Assembly (NCBI GenBank): GCA_023230065.1
Contig: JALNYB010000009.1
Coordinates: 1 to 31,437, forward strand
DNA: 31,437 nt
Reading direction: 5' to 3'
Source: Candidatus Methanomethylophilaceae archaeon
Lineage (GTDB): Archaea; Thermoplasmatota; Thermoplasmata; Methanomassiliicoccales; Methanomethylophilaceae
Under the pieces are notes generated by a model. That model made no database searches. It was not told the DNA's origin and saw only the letters and a list, made by a program, of their open reading frames with translations. This document shows, in pieces, positions 1 through 6,738 of this stretch; within the stretch, counting starts at the first letter, position 1, and each line of letters opens with the position of its first letter. A program made the position numbers and the translations under genes.

Positions 1-389
1 ACAGTCCATTAAGAGGATGCATCATAATGGGCTCTGTGCAGGGAGATATACACGAGATTGGAAAAAACGTATGTTGCGCAATGCTTCGTGGAGCAGGATT
101 TGAGGTTATAGATATCGGATCAGATAGATCTTGTGATGATTTTCTTGAGGCTGCGGATAGCAACAATTCATCTATTATAGGTGCGTCTGCACTTATGACT
201 ACAACTTTGGTGGCTCAGAAGGATCTGGTGAGTCTCATAAAGGAGGAAGGTCGGCCATATTTTATTCTTGTTGGTGGGGCACCGTGCAGTCAGCAATGGT
301 GTGATGAGATTGGTGCATCAGGTTATTCTGATTCTGCTGCTGAGATCGTAAAATTGGTTGAAACATTGCTTACAGAAAAATCTGAATGA
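1..389 (+). CDS. Corrinoid (B12-binding) methyltransferase protein, 3' part
   Basis: This is the C-terminal part of a corrinoid protein of the MtmC/MtbC/MttC type, which carries the methyl group between a substrate-specific methyltransferase and the coenzyme M methyltransferase in the cytoplasm. The open frame runs in from the window edge (first complete codon at base 3), so the ATG at 27 is internal. The cobalamin motif GDIHEIGKN is present, including the His that ligates cobalt from below. SAL (in GASALMTTTL) and VGGAP are the other cofactor-loop motifs. The helical cap domain that normally precedes this Rossmann-like domain must lie upstream. Substrate specificity (mono-, di-, trimethylamine or methanol) cannot be read from this fragment. 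The gene is convergent with the next one, with only three bases between their stops. Confidence 0.9.
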   Translation, partial: SPLRGCIIMGSVQGDIHEIGKNVCCAMLRGAGFEVIDIGSDRSCDDFLEAADSNNSSIIGASALMTTTLVAQKDLVSLIKEEGRPYFILVGGAPCSQQWCDEIGASGYSDSAAEIVKLVETLLTEKSE

Positions 390-392
390 TTA

Positions 393-953
393 TTATGAGT
401 TTATGATTTTAATTAAGTCATCTGATACTTCATCGGGAGTGAAACGGCCGTTTATAGTATACCAATCGTCCGTGAGCATAAGCATTTTTTCGCGTGTATC
501 AATCAACGCATCAAGGTTTTCGAATACTTCTAAAGTTTCTCCCCTTTTCTCAATCCTTTTGAGAGCATCCTGAACATCCACATCCTTGTATATCTTTACA
601 TCTGGTTTCGGAAGCATTGCAGTGATTATTTTGTATGCGGGCATTACAATACTCACAGGAAGATATGATACGGACAGCGTATATCTTACAAAGATGAAAT
701 CATTACATTTTGAATGTTTTATTTTGAAAAGTGATTGAATGACGCTGAGTCCAAAGAACACAGTTGCAAACAGAATTGCTGATTTACCTTTTTTGGTGAG
801 GAATTCTGCAGACAATCGCCCTACTTTTGTATTGCGATTTGGATGGGCGATCAGAAGTACAGTCCTGCCTCTAGTTTCTAAGATATCTTTCAGTTCGTAT
901 GCAGCGGTAGATTTTCCGCTTCCATCCATTCCATCCACCACATACCACGTCAT
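393..953 (-). CDS. dTMP kinase-like P-loop nucleotide kinase
   Basis: This is a probable cytoplasmic kinase of the thymidylate kinase fold, which phosphorylates a nucleoside monophosphate with ATP. The Walker A loop GMDGSGKST lies at the N-terminus, and the C-terminal half carries a lid-like segment (RIEKRGETLEVFE). At about 187 residues it is slightly short for Tmk. The middle has unusually hydrophobic stretches (SAILFATVFFGLSVI) and the dTMP-site motif is not obvious, so the substrate is uncertain. I prefer the ATG at 953, which has GAGATG about 8 bases upstream. A GTG at 962 would add three residues. It stands alone on the minus strand, convergent with the corrinoid gene. Confidence 0.75.
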   Translation of the reverse strand: MTWYVVDGMDGSGKSTAAYELKDILETRGRTVLLIAHPNRNTKVGRLSAEFLTKKGKSAILFATVFFGLSVIQSLFKIKHSKCNDFIFVRYTLSVSYLPVSIVMPAYKIITAMLPKPDVKIYKDVDVQDALKRIEKRGETLEVFENLDALIDTREKMLMLTDDWYTINGRFTPDEVSDDLIKIINS

Positions 954-1187
954 TTTGTTCACATCTCAGCAGGCAGAGTAGCATAGTTATACCAATCGGT
1001 ACTAATAAGTTATCAGTGTTTCCAGCCGTAAATAATTCGATTGTCGATGTGAATGTGTTTGCGATTATGCATATCGACCAAGTAGGAATTAAAGCATCGA
1101 TAGGGTCCATTGTAATTTTATGAGCATATTGTTAAGGCTGTACTATTGATGAATATATTAAAACGAGGGCAATAATCTCCTGTGTGG

Positions 1188-1225
1188 CTATTGAATAGTT
1201 AATGCAATTCATATATATTCAATAG
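1188..1225 (+). promoter_or_regulatory. TATA box within a 9-bp inverted repeat
   Basis: CTATTGAAT (1188-1196) and ATTCAATAG (1217-1225) form a perfect 9-bp inverted repeat with a 20-base spacer. The right arm overlaps the TATA box ATATATAT (1211-1218), which lies about 25 bases before the ATG at 1239, so the mRNA should be leaderless. A partial third copy (CTATTGATGAAT) lies at 1143-1154. The arrangement suits a repressor operator; the cognate protein is unknown. Confidence 0.6.
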
Positions 1226-1238
1226 ACGATAGCTAATT

Positions 1239-1706
1239 ATGTTGATGATCGCAAGGGATAGAGACTATCCTGAGCTAAGAGATGCGCTTATAGGAAAAAG
1301 GGTTTTGATATGGACATGCAATACATGTGCCAGGCTTTGCAATGATATAGGTGGTACAGATGCGGCAAAGAGATTATCAGAGGCTTTGAAGAAGGACGGC
1401 ATAGATGTCGTTGGAATAATGTTCACACATGCTTCATGCATAGAAAAGGTTGTAAAGGCAAAGGAAGATGTGGAAGTATTGGGAAAGGTAGATGTTGTAG
1501 TATCTTTGACATGTGACACAGGTTCAATATGTGTCAGTTCGGTATTTCACAAAGAGGTAATCAATCCAATCTTTACTTTTGGACCCGGATGTATAAAAGA
1601 AGACGGATCGCTTGTTATTTGGAAGAAGAGTGGTGAAACCGTTACTTATGAAGGCATTGCCGATGTAGCTTCCCGAATCGGCCTCAAATCAGAGCCGTTC
1701 GTATAA
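1239..1706 (+). CDS. MetV-like cysteine-rich protein (methylene-THF reductase C-terminal family)
   Basis: This 155-residue protein resembles the MetV / MTHFR C-terminal family, the small cysteine-rich partner of methylenetetrahydrofolate reductase in acetogens. Seven cysteines are spread over the chain: C27, C30 and C34 in TCNTCARLC, C67 in HASC, C92 and C98 in TCDTGSIC, and C118 in GPGC. This pattern suits an iron-sulfur or metal site, though no ligand is proven. No MetF-like flavoprotein lies beside it. The start is placed at 1239 because the TATA box is about 25 bases upstream and there is no Shine-Dalgarno sequence; the ATG at 1245 is the alternative. It is transcribed alone behind an inverted-repeat promoter. 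The family assignment is moderately sure and the reaction is not known. Confidence 0.65.
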   Translation: MLMIARDRDYPELRDALIGKRVLIWTCNTCARLCNDIGGTDAAKRLSEALKKDGIDVVGIMFTHASCIEKVVKAKEDVEVLGKVDVVVSLTCDTGSICVSSVFHKEVINPIFTFGPGCIKEDGSLVIWKKSGETVTYEGIADVASRIGLKSEPFV

Positions 1707-1746
1707 TACTGTGTATGTGTTCTATTTCATGATTCTCGTTGAAAAG

Positions 1747-1753
1747 TTATATA
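1747..1753 (+). promoter_or_regulatory. TATA box of the pyrophosphatase gene
   Basis: TTATATA lies about 50 bases before the ATG at 1801, predicting a start of transcription near 1776 and a leader of roughly 25 bases. AAGGGGT (1784-1790) is the probable ribosome binding site. Confidence 0.6.
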
Positions 1754-1800
1754 CGAAGAATCAGTACGGGGAAGCAACACTTTAAGGGGTTAAACAAAAA

Positions 1801-3981
1801 ATGATTGACATATTCGATGTTAACAATTTGCTGTTCGTTATCCCAATTGCAGCCATCATCGCGTTGGCTTTCGCTTTGTATTTCTTCAGAGATATCTGGT
1901 CTAAGGACAAAGGTACTCCAGAAATGCAGAAGATTTCCGATGCGATAGAGACTGGTGCCATGGCATACCTTAGGCGTCAGTATAAAACAATTGGAATCGT
2001 CAGCATTATATTGGCAATAATTCTCGCATTGGCGGGACTGGTAAGTTCATTCCAGAATTATTTAGGATACAAGGTCGCGATCGCATTCCTCATTGGAGCA
2101 GGATTCTCAATTCTTTCCGGTTATATCGGAATGAAGATCTCAGTCAACTCCAATATCAGGACAGCAGCCGCGGCAAGAAATTCATTCCCGGATGCATTCG
2201 TTTGCTCGTTCCGCGGTGGTGCTATTTCAGGTGTTGCGGTTTCTACACTCAGTCTTGCAGGTCTGTTCATGGTCATTTTCGTGTATGATACGTTTATAAA
2301 CGGAAATATGACTGAAACACTTCACGCTGTTGTAGGATATGCATTCGGTGCATCATTTGCAGCTCTCTTTGCTCAGCTCGGAGGAGGTATCTACACCAAG
2401 GCAGCAGATGTCGGTGCAGATCTCGTTGGAAAAGTTGAGGCAGGAATTCCCGAGGACGATCCCAGGAATCCAGCAGTTATCGCAGATCTTGTTGGAGATA
2501 ATGTTGGTGACTGTGCGGGCCGTGGAGCAGATATATTCGAATCAACAGCAGCAGAGATCATCGGTGCGATGATCATCGGAACAGCAGTTGTTTATAATGC
2601 TGGCTCTATAGGTCTTTCTAACAACTGGTTCTACCTTCCATTGGTTCTCATGGCATTCGGACTCATTGCATCACTCATTGGAATACTCACTGTTCGCATG
2701 AAGGATGAGAAATCAGATGTCGTCGGCGCATTGAACAGAGGTTATTATCTTACCATAGCGATTGTTATCGCTTCATTGATTTTCGTAACATATTATCTGT
2801 TGAATGAAGATTGTAGCAATTGGTATTACTATTCTATTTGCGGTATTATCGGTATCGCACTCGGTCTCGCTATCGTTTACATCACACAATATTACACTGG
2901 AGATCATAAACCAGTCAAACATCTTGCACAGGCCTCTGAAACCGGTGCAGCAACAAATGTCATCGATGGTATCGGTCTCGGTTTAGAATCAACAGTATTG
3001 CCTGTAGTTTGTATCGTGACCGCAATTATATCGACATTCCTTTTAGGATATTTCGCGGCACCTGCAGGTACAGAGCAAATGGTCTTCGGACTGTATGGAA
3101 CTGCAGTAGGAACCATCGCTATGCTTGCATCTTCAGCTTATATTTTGGCAGAGGATACATTCGGACCTATCACCGATAACGCTGGCGGTATTGCGGAAAT
3201 GTCCAACCAGCCAGACGAAGTAAGGGTAAGGACTGATAAGCTCGATGCAGTTGGTAACACAACCAAAGCTCTTACGAAGGGATATGCAATGGCATCTGCG
3301 GCACTCGCGGCATTCCTCTTGTTTGCGGCATTCTTCGAGATCGTTGCAGAAATCAAGGGCGTTTCATTAACAGATGTTTTCCACGTAGATATTGGAAATC
3401 CACTTGTGTTCGTAGGTGGACTCGTAGGAGCAGTTCTCGTGTTCTTCTTTGCATCACTTGCAATTCGTGCTGTTGGTACAGCTGCAGGACATATGATCGA
3501 AGAGGTTCGCAGACAATTCCATGAAAGACCAGGAATAATGGCAGGAACAGAGGAACCAGATTATGCATCTTGTGTTGATATTGCAACACGCGGTGCATTA
3601 AAGGCAATGGTCGTTCCGGCACTCTTGCCTATCCTGGTACCAGTATGTTTTGGAATAATCTACAGGCTTGCATTCGGTAACATGACCGGTGAAGTTTTCG
3701 ACGGTGTTGCATACCAGGCAGTTGGGGCGCTAATCATGGTCGGTACAATTACTGGTATCCTTATGGCTAACTTCCTCAATAATGGAGGAGGGGCTTGGGA
3801 TAACGCTAAGAAGTACATAGAAGAGGGAAATCACGGCGGAAAGGGTTCATCCGCACACGCGGCAGCAGTCGTCGGAGATACCATCGGAGATCCATTCAAG
3901 GATACCGCAGGACCTTCGATCCATGTGTTGGTCAAGCTCTTGTCTACCATTTGTTTGGTGACAGCAGTTCTCTTCGTGTAA
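1801..3981 (+). CDS. hppA: Membrane-bound proton-translocating pyrophosphatase
   Basis: This integral membrane pump couples hydrolysis of pyrophosphate to ion export across the cytoplasmic membrane. The 726 residues form many hydrophobic helices, as expected of the M-PPase family (usually 16 helices). The substrate-binding aspartate motifs are present: DVGADLVGKVE and DNVGDCAGRGAD near residues 200-245, and GDTIGDPFKDTAGP near the C-terminus. The Lys489 and Thr492 of GNTTKALTKG match the K+-independent H+-pumping subfamily; K+-dependent enzymes have Ala at the first position. The gene is monocistronic, with its own TATA box, ribosome binding site and terminator. In a hydrogen-dependent methanogen it would recover energy from biosynthetic pyrophosphate. 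That role is an inference, while the family assignment is certain. Confidence 0.97.
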   Translation: MIDIFDVNNLLFVIPIAAIIALAFALYFFRDIWSKDKGTPEMQKISDAIETGAMAYLRRQYKTIGIVSIILAIILALAGLVSSFQNYLGYKVAIAFLIGAGFSILSGYIGMKISVNSNIRTAAAARNSFPDAFVCSFRGGAISGVAVSTLSLAGLFMVIFVYDTFINGNMTETLHAVVGYAFGASFAALFAQLGGGIYTKAADVGADLVGKVEAGIPEDDPRNPAVIADLVGDNVGDCAGRGADIFESTAAEIIGAMIIGTAVVYNAGSIGLSNNWFYLPLVLMAFGLIASLIGILTVRMKDEKSDVVGALNRGYYLTIAIVIASLIFVTYYLLNEDCSNWYYYSICGIIGIALGLAIVYITQYYTGDHKPVKHLAQASETGAATNVIDGIGLGLESTVLPVVCIVTAIISTFLLGYFAAPAGTEQMVFGLYGTAVGTIAMLASSAYILAEDTFGPITDNAGGIAEMSNQPDEVRVRTDKLDAVGNTTKALTKGYAMASAALAAFLLFAAFFEIVAEIKGVSLTDVFHVDIGNPLVFVGGLVGAVLVFFFASLAIRAVGTAAGHMIEEVRRQFHERPGIMAGTEEPDYASCVDIATRGALKAMVVPALLPILVPVCFGIIYRLAFGNMTGEVFDGVAYQAVGALIMVGTITGILMANFLNNGGGAWDNAKKYIEEGNHGGKGSSAHAAAVVGDTIGDPFKDTAGPSIHVLVKLLSTICLVTAVLFV

Positions 3982-4013
3982 GATTAGAAAATAAAACTTT
4001 TTAATCAGATCCA

Positions 4014-4045
4014 GCAGGGGGAATAAAATCCTCCTGCGCCTTTTT
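4014..4045 (+). terminator. Terminator after hppA
   Basis: GCAGGGGGA (4014-4022) pairs with TCCTCCTGC (4029-4037) to give a 9-bp stem with one G-T pair and a six-base loop. It is followed by five T (4041-4045). Confidence 0.75.
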
Positions 4046-4079
4046 ATTATATTACACGCATAGAACGTGCACGAATGAA

Positions 4080-4087
4080 TTTATATA
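4080..4087 (+). promoter_or_regulatory. TATA box of the rpo7-spt4-rps24e-rps27ae operon
   Basis: TTTATATA predicts transcription from about 4108. GAGGAT (4114-4119) then precedes the ATG at 4125, which supports that start over an upstream in-frame ATG at 4104. Confidence 0.65.
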
Positions 4088-4124
4088 GGTTAGCCATAAT
4101 CACTTGCATTCAAGAGGATCCGCC

Positions 4125-4700
4125 ATGTATATGTTAACAGAGGCCCAGAGGATTGTACGTATCCCACCGGCAGAACTAGATGAGGATATTTCTAAAGTAA
4201 TTGCAGGACTCACCTGGGATACCTATGAGGGTAAACTGGATGAGAACAAGGTACTTTCAGTTCTTATCAAAAACGTAGTGCCCGTTGGACCGGGACGTAT
4301 TGTCCATGGAGACGGAGCTGTTTATCAGACCGTTAAATACGAGCAAATAGTATTCAAGCCAAAGGACAACGAAATAGTCGAAGGCGTAGTGGTAGAGGTC
4401 CTTAAATTCGGTGCTTTCGTAAGATTCGGTCCGTTGGATGGACTTCTTCATATCAGTCAGGTAATGGATGACCGTGTGGATATCGATGAGATGAATCAGA
4501 GGCTTGTCGGAAAAGACACTGGAAGGATACTCGCAGTGGGTGATATCGTTAAAGCGAGGGTCGTTAGTATCGATCTCAATGAGAAGAACCCGCAGGACAG
4601 TAAGATCGGGCTAACGATGCGTCAACCCGGACTTGGAAAACTGCAGTGGCTTGAGGAAGATCGCAAGAACAGACAGGAACAGCAGAAAGGTGATGAGTGA
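4125..4700 (+). CDS. rpoE1: RNA polymerase subunit Rpo7 (RpoE')
   Basis: This is archaeal Rpo7, the counterpart of eukaryotic RPB7. With Rpo4 it forms the polymerase stalk, which binds nascent RNA and helps open the promoter. The N-terminal half (MYMLTEAQRIVRIPP onward) is the RNP-like tip domain. From about residue 80 comes an S1/OB RNA-binding domain with the typical EVLKFGAFVRFGPLDGLLHIS. The length of 191 residues is normal. The start at 4125 is chosen for its ribosome binding site and the conserved N-terminus; an ATG two codons downstream (4131) is possible. Its stop overlaps the spt4 start by one base (TGATG), so the two are translationally coupled. Confidence 0.95.
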   Translation: MYMLTEAQRIVRIPPAELDEDISKVIAGLTWDTYEGKLDENKVLSVLIKNVVPVGPGRIVHGDGAVYQTVKYEQIVFKPKDNEIVEGVVVEVLKFGAFVRFGPLDGLLHISQVMDDRVDIDEMNQRLVGKDTGRILAVGDIVKARVVSIDLNEKNPQDSKIGLTMRQPGLGKLQWLEEDRKNRQEQQKGDE

Positions 4701-4891
4701 TGGCAGGTCCGACTTACAGAGCATGTAAAGGTTGCAATTTCATCACAGAAGATGATACATGTCCGCGTTGCGGAGCTCAGACTTCGAAAGAATGGCAGGG
4801 CTTCATAGCTGTTATCGATTTCGAGAAATCGGAAATTGCCCAGAGAATGGGAATCACAGCTAACGGAAGATATGCATTGAAGGTTCGCTGA
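4700..4891 (+). CDS. spt4: Transcription elongation factor Spt4 (RpoE'')
   Basis: This 63-residue zinc protein partners Spt5/NusG and increases RNA polymerase processivity. The zinc ribbon is CKGC (near residue 9) and CPRC (near residue 23), followed by the family's WQGFIAVIDFEKSEIAQRMGI core. The ATG at 4700 is preferred over the GTG one codon upstream because the protein then begins MAGPTYRACKGC and AAAGGTGA lies at a suitable distance. It sits between rpo7 and the dephospho-CoA kinase gene, the standard archaeal order. Confidence 0.95.
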   Translation: MAGPTYRACKGCNFITEDDTCPRCGAQTSKEWQGFIAVIDFEKSEIAQRMGITANGRYALKVR

Positions 4892-4892
4892 G

Positions 4893-5402
4893 ATGGATTC
4901 AGTCGGTAGGAGACTTCCTGAAGAGATGAGGGAGTTCTTCAAGAAACCGTTTGGAAAAGACATCAAAGAAAGCGAATTATCAGAACTTAACACTAAGCAG
5001 ATGCTTATCACAGTGGGCGACGTGGTATCGCTTGTTGTGAGAAATTACGGTCTTGTGCCAGATCTTGCCATTTATGATGGTATGACAGAAAGGCGTGAGA
5101 TGACGGATTTCGCCACCCTTGTAAAAAACAAAGGTTGGAAGGAAACGGTCGTGAAGAATGAGGCAGGAACAATAACTGCTGAATTGATTACGGCTATAAA
5201 AAATGCTTTAACTGGGCATAATGAGATAATCCGTGTCGTGGGTGAAGAGGATCTGGCAACGTTGCCGTGTATCCTTTTTGCGCCAGAAGGCACGAATATA
5301 ATCTATGGTTGGCCTGGAAAAGGAATGAAGGCAATCACCACGGATGCCTGCATAAGAGAGGAAACTCTAATACTCATAGAAAAAATGGAGGAGTTAGAAT
5401 GA
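4893..5402 (+). CDS. GTP-dependent dephospho-CoA kinase (DUF359 family)
   Basis: This enzyme family catalyses the last step of archaeal coenzyme A synthesis, phosphorylating dephospho-CoA with GTP. The 169 residues match DUF359, the family to which a Thermococcus enzyme of this activity belongs. Visible features are the N-terminal RRLPEEMREFFKKPFG, the GDVVS segment, NEAGTIT and the VVGEEDLATLPCILFAPEGT block, the last of which holds acidic residues important in the family. The start lies one base after the spt4 stop. The stop overlaps the rps24e start by four bases (ATGA), so it is translated as part of the operon. This position next to spt4 and rps24e is typical for the family. Confidence 0.9.
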   Translation: MDSVGRRLPEEMREFFKKPFGKDIKESELSELNTKQMLITVGDVVSLVVRNYGLVPDLAIYDGMTERREMTDFATLVKNKGWKETVVKNEAGTITAELITAIKNALTGHNEIIRVVGEEDLATLPCILFAPEGTNIIYGWPGKGMKAITTDACIREETLILIEKMEELE

Positions 5403-5719
5403 AGATGGAAATAGTAAGTAAGAAAGAAAATCCCTTGCAACAGAGGGTTGAAATCGAATTTACCCTTGAGCACCTCGGAGAATCAACCCCCGTAAGGAAC
5501 GCAGTTGCAGAGGAAATCGCAAAGAAATTTAAGACCAAGAGAGAATGCGTTGTCGTTGATACGATCGAATCTGTTTACGGAATCGGAAAATCAAAAGGAT
5601 ATGCAAAGGTCTACGACAGCAAGAAATGTGCACTCGCAATTGAGAACGAATATCTCCTCAAGAGAAACGGAATCTTAGCAGAAGCACCTGCAACAGACGC
5701 AGCACCAGTAAAGGAGTGA
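5399..5719 (+). CDS. rps24e: 30S ribosomal protein S24e
   Basis: This small-subunit ribosomal protein is shared by archaea and eukaryotes. The sequence begins MKMEIVSKKENPLQQR and contains RNAVAEEIAKKFKTKRE and the YGIGKSKGYAKVY block, all diagnostic. The length is 106 residues. The ATG at 5399 is the true start: GGAGGAG (5387-5393) lies just upstream, and reading further upstream gives a sequence unlike the family. It overlaps the previous stop by four bases. The C-terminus ends in an Ala/Pro-rich tail. Confidence 0.96.
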   Translation: MKMEIVSKKENPLQQRVEIEFTLEHLGESTPVRNAVAEEIAKKFKTKRECVVVDTIESVYGIGKSKGYAKVYDSKKCALAIENEYLLKRNGILAEAPATDAAPVKE

Positions 5720-5724
5720 TCTGA

Positions 5725-5913
5725 ATGGCAGCAAAGAAAGAAGTTAAATCAAAGACATGTTCAAAGAAAGATGCATACAAGGTCGATGGCAATAAAATCG
5801 TCAGGACCAAACCGGTATGTCCAAAATGTGGACCTGGTGTCTTCATGGCAACTCACAAGGATCGTGTTTCTTGCGGAAACTGTGGATATACAGAGTTCAA
5901 CAAGAAAGAGTGA
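5725..5913 (+). CDS. rps27ae: 30S ribosomal protein S27ae
   Basis: This 62-residue zinc-ribbon protein of the small subunit has CPKC and CGNCGY as the zinc ligands and a Lys-rich N-terminus. It is the last gene of the operon, starting five bases after the rps24e stop, with GGAGTGAT upstream. In many archaea the kae1-bud32 gene follows; here a hairpin region and a tRNA follow instead. Confidence 0.96.
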   Translation: MAAKKEVKSKTCSKKDAYKVDGNKIVRTKPVCPKCGPGVFMATHKDRVSCGNCGYTEFNKKE

Positions 5914-5919
5914 GAAAGT

Positions 5920-5954
5920 CTTCATTCGGCTCCCTCCCTCTCAATGAAGGAGCC
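5920..5954 (+). other. Two mutually exclusive RNA hairpins after rps27ae
   Basis: CTTCATT (5920-5926) can pair with AATGAAG (5943-5949). GGCTCC (5928-5933) can instead pair with GGAGCC (5949-5954). The arms are interleaved and share base 5949, so the two stems compete. The function is unknown. Confidence 0.4.
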
Positions 5955-5960
5955 TCGATC

Positions 5961-5993
5961 GCCGGTAAGGGGGTTATCTACGCCCTCTCCGGC
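5961..5993 (+). terminator. Probable terminator hairpin of the ribosomal operon
   Basis: GCCGG (5961-5965) pairs with CCGGC (5989-5993), with an inner AGGG/CCCT stem. It is followed by AAATTTTACTTTCTT. It separates rps27ae from the tRNA gene. Confidence 0.5.
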
Positions 5994-6030
5994 AAATTTT
6001 ACTTTCTTATTATAGTCAGATATTATTTTT

Positions 6031-6104
6031 GGGCTCATGGTATAGCTTGGATAGCATAGGGGCTTCCGGAGCCCTAGACCCGGGTTCGAATCCCGGTGAG
6101 CTCA
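6031..6104 (+). tRNA. tRNA-Arg (anticodon CCG)
   Basis: The acceptor stem GGGCTCA (6031-6037) pairs with TGAGCTC (6097-6103), with one G-U pair. The anticodon stem GGGGC/GCCCT encloses TTCCGGA, placing the anticodon CCG at 6066-6068. The T arm is CCGGG-TTCGAAT-CCCGG. The discriminator is A and CCA is not encoded. A20 and C35, arginine identity elements, are both present. The D stem is weak: only 11-24 is a Watson-Crick pair, and 12-23 is an A-C mismatch. Confidence 0.93.
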
Positions 6105-6248
6105 CTCAATTAAAAAAATTTGCATTTAACCCAGATGGTATTTTTGTTGAAACACGTTCATATTAAATTATTAATTTTATTTTGATAATTATTAAGGTTG
6201 ATTAATCAAGTAAAAAAAGTAGAAAAATAAGGGTTTTTCATAGATAGT

Positions 6249-6256
6249 TTTATATG
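6249..6256 (+). promoter_or_regulatory. TATA box of the small membrane protein gene
   Basis: TTTATATG lies about 60 bases before the ATG at 6309. It predicts transcription from about 6277 with a 30-base leader containing GAGAAGG (6297-6303). The rest of 6105-6248 is AT-rich with no feature seen. Confidence 0.55.
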
Positions 6257-6308
6257 TCCAGTATGTAAATCTAGAGTCCAGCCTTTATCATTTGTTGAGA
6301 AGGCAGGA

Positions 6309-6533
6309 ATGATATACATGGATGGAAAAGCAATATTAAACGCAATCATTGCATTGATCCTTTACATCGTATTCGCGATTATTTACTTCGTAATTCTCGC
6401 ATATATCGTAAAGTTCAGTGGAAACCTCGTATTTGGCGCAAACGCAGTTGATGCATACACTGGATGTCTTGCAGCTGCAATCATAACTGCAGGAACAGTT
6501 ATTGCAGGCGGAAAAGGCGTATTCTCAGATTAA
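6309..6533 (+). CDS. Small two-helix membrane protein, unknown function
   Basis: I do not recognise this 74-residue protein. It has a short polar N-terminus (MIYMDGKA), a long hydrophobic helix at about residues 9-35, and a second Gly/Ala-rich helix at about 46-67 that ends in GGKGVFSD. There are no cysteine pairs or catalytic motifs; one Cys lies in TGCLAAA. It has its own TATA box, a ribosome binding site and a strong terminator, and its codons resemble those of the ribosomal protein genes, so it is probably well expressed. The ATG at 6318 (MDGKA) is an alternative start. It could be a structural or accessory subunit of a membrane complex, but nothing in the sequence says which. Confidence 0.75.
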   Translation: MIYMDGKAILNAIIALILYIVFAIIYFVILAYIVKFSGNLVFGANAVDAYTGCLAAAIITAGTVIAGGKGVFSD

Positions 6534-6553
6534 GCACGATCCGTTAATAAATC

Positions 6554-6590
6554 GGGGTCTATGACCCTCAAACTTTCTTTTAGTTTTTTT
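6554..6590 (+). terminator. Terminator after the small membrane protein
   Basis: GGGGTC (6554-6559) pairs with GACCCT (6563-6568) around a three-base loop. T-rich sequence follows, ending in seven T (6584-6590). Confidence 0.7.
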
Positions 6591-6681
6591 GTTATTTGCA
6601 GCTTGATATTCATATCTTGTTCTGGATATTTTTATCACGATTATCTAATTGTATCGATTTCATCTTTTGACGGATGATTCA

Positions 6682-6690
6682 TTATAAGTT
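6682..6690 (+). promoter_or_regulatory. TATA box of the small Cys-rich protein gene
   Basis: TTATAAGTT predicts transcription near 6710. AAGGAG (6722-6727) follows before the ATG at 6739, which favours a start well upstream of the conserved cysteine domain. Confidence 0.45.
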
Positions 6691-6738
6691 ATTTCAATGT
6701 CTGCGATTGTACTGAGGTAGAAAGGAGATATAGCAAAT

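Noticed and set aside
871-1110. Minus-strand open frame of 79 codons overlapping the dTMP kinase-like gene
   Set aside because: It overlaps the kinase in another frame, has no conserved features, and its non-overlapping part is a promoter region.
5267-5398. 44-residue N-terminal extension of S24e
   Set aside because: It lies wholly inside the dephospho-CoA kinase gene in another frame, while the ATG at 5399 has GGAGGAG and the conserved N-terminus.
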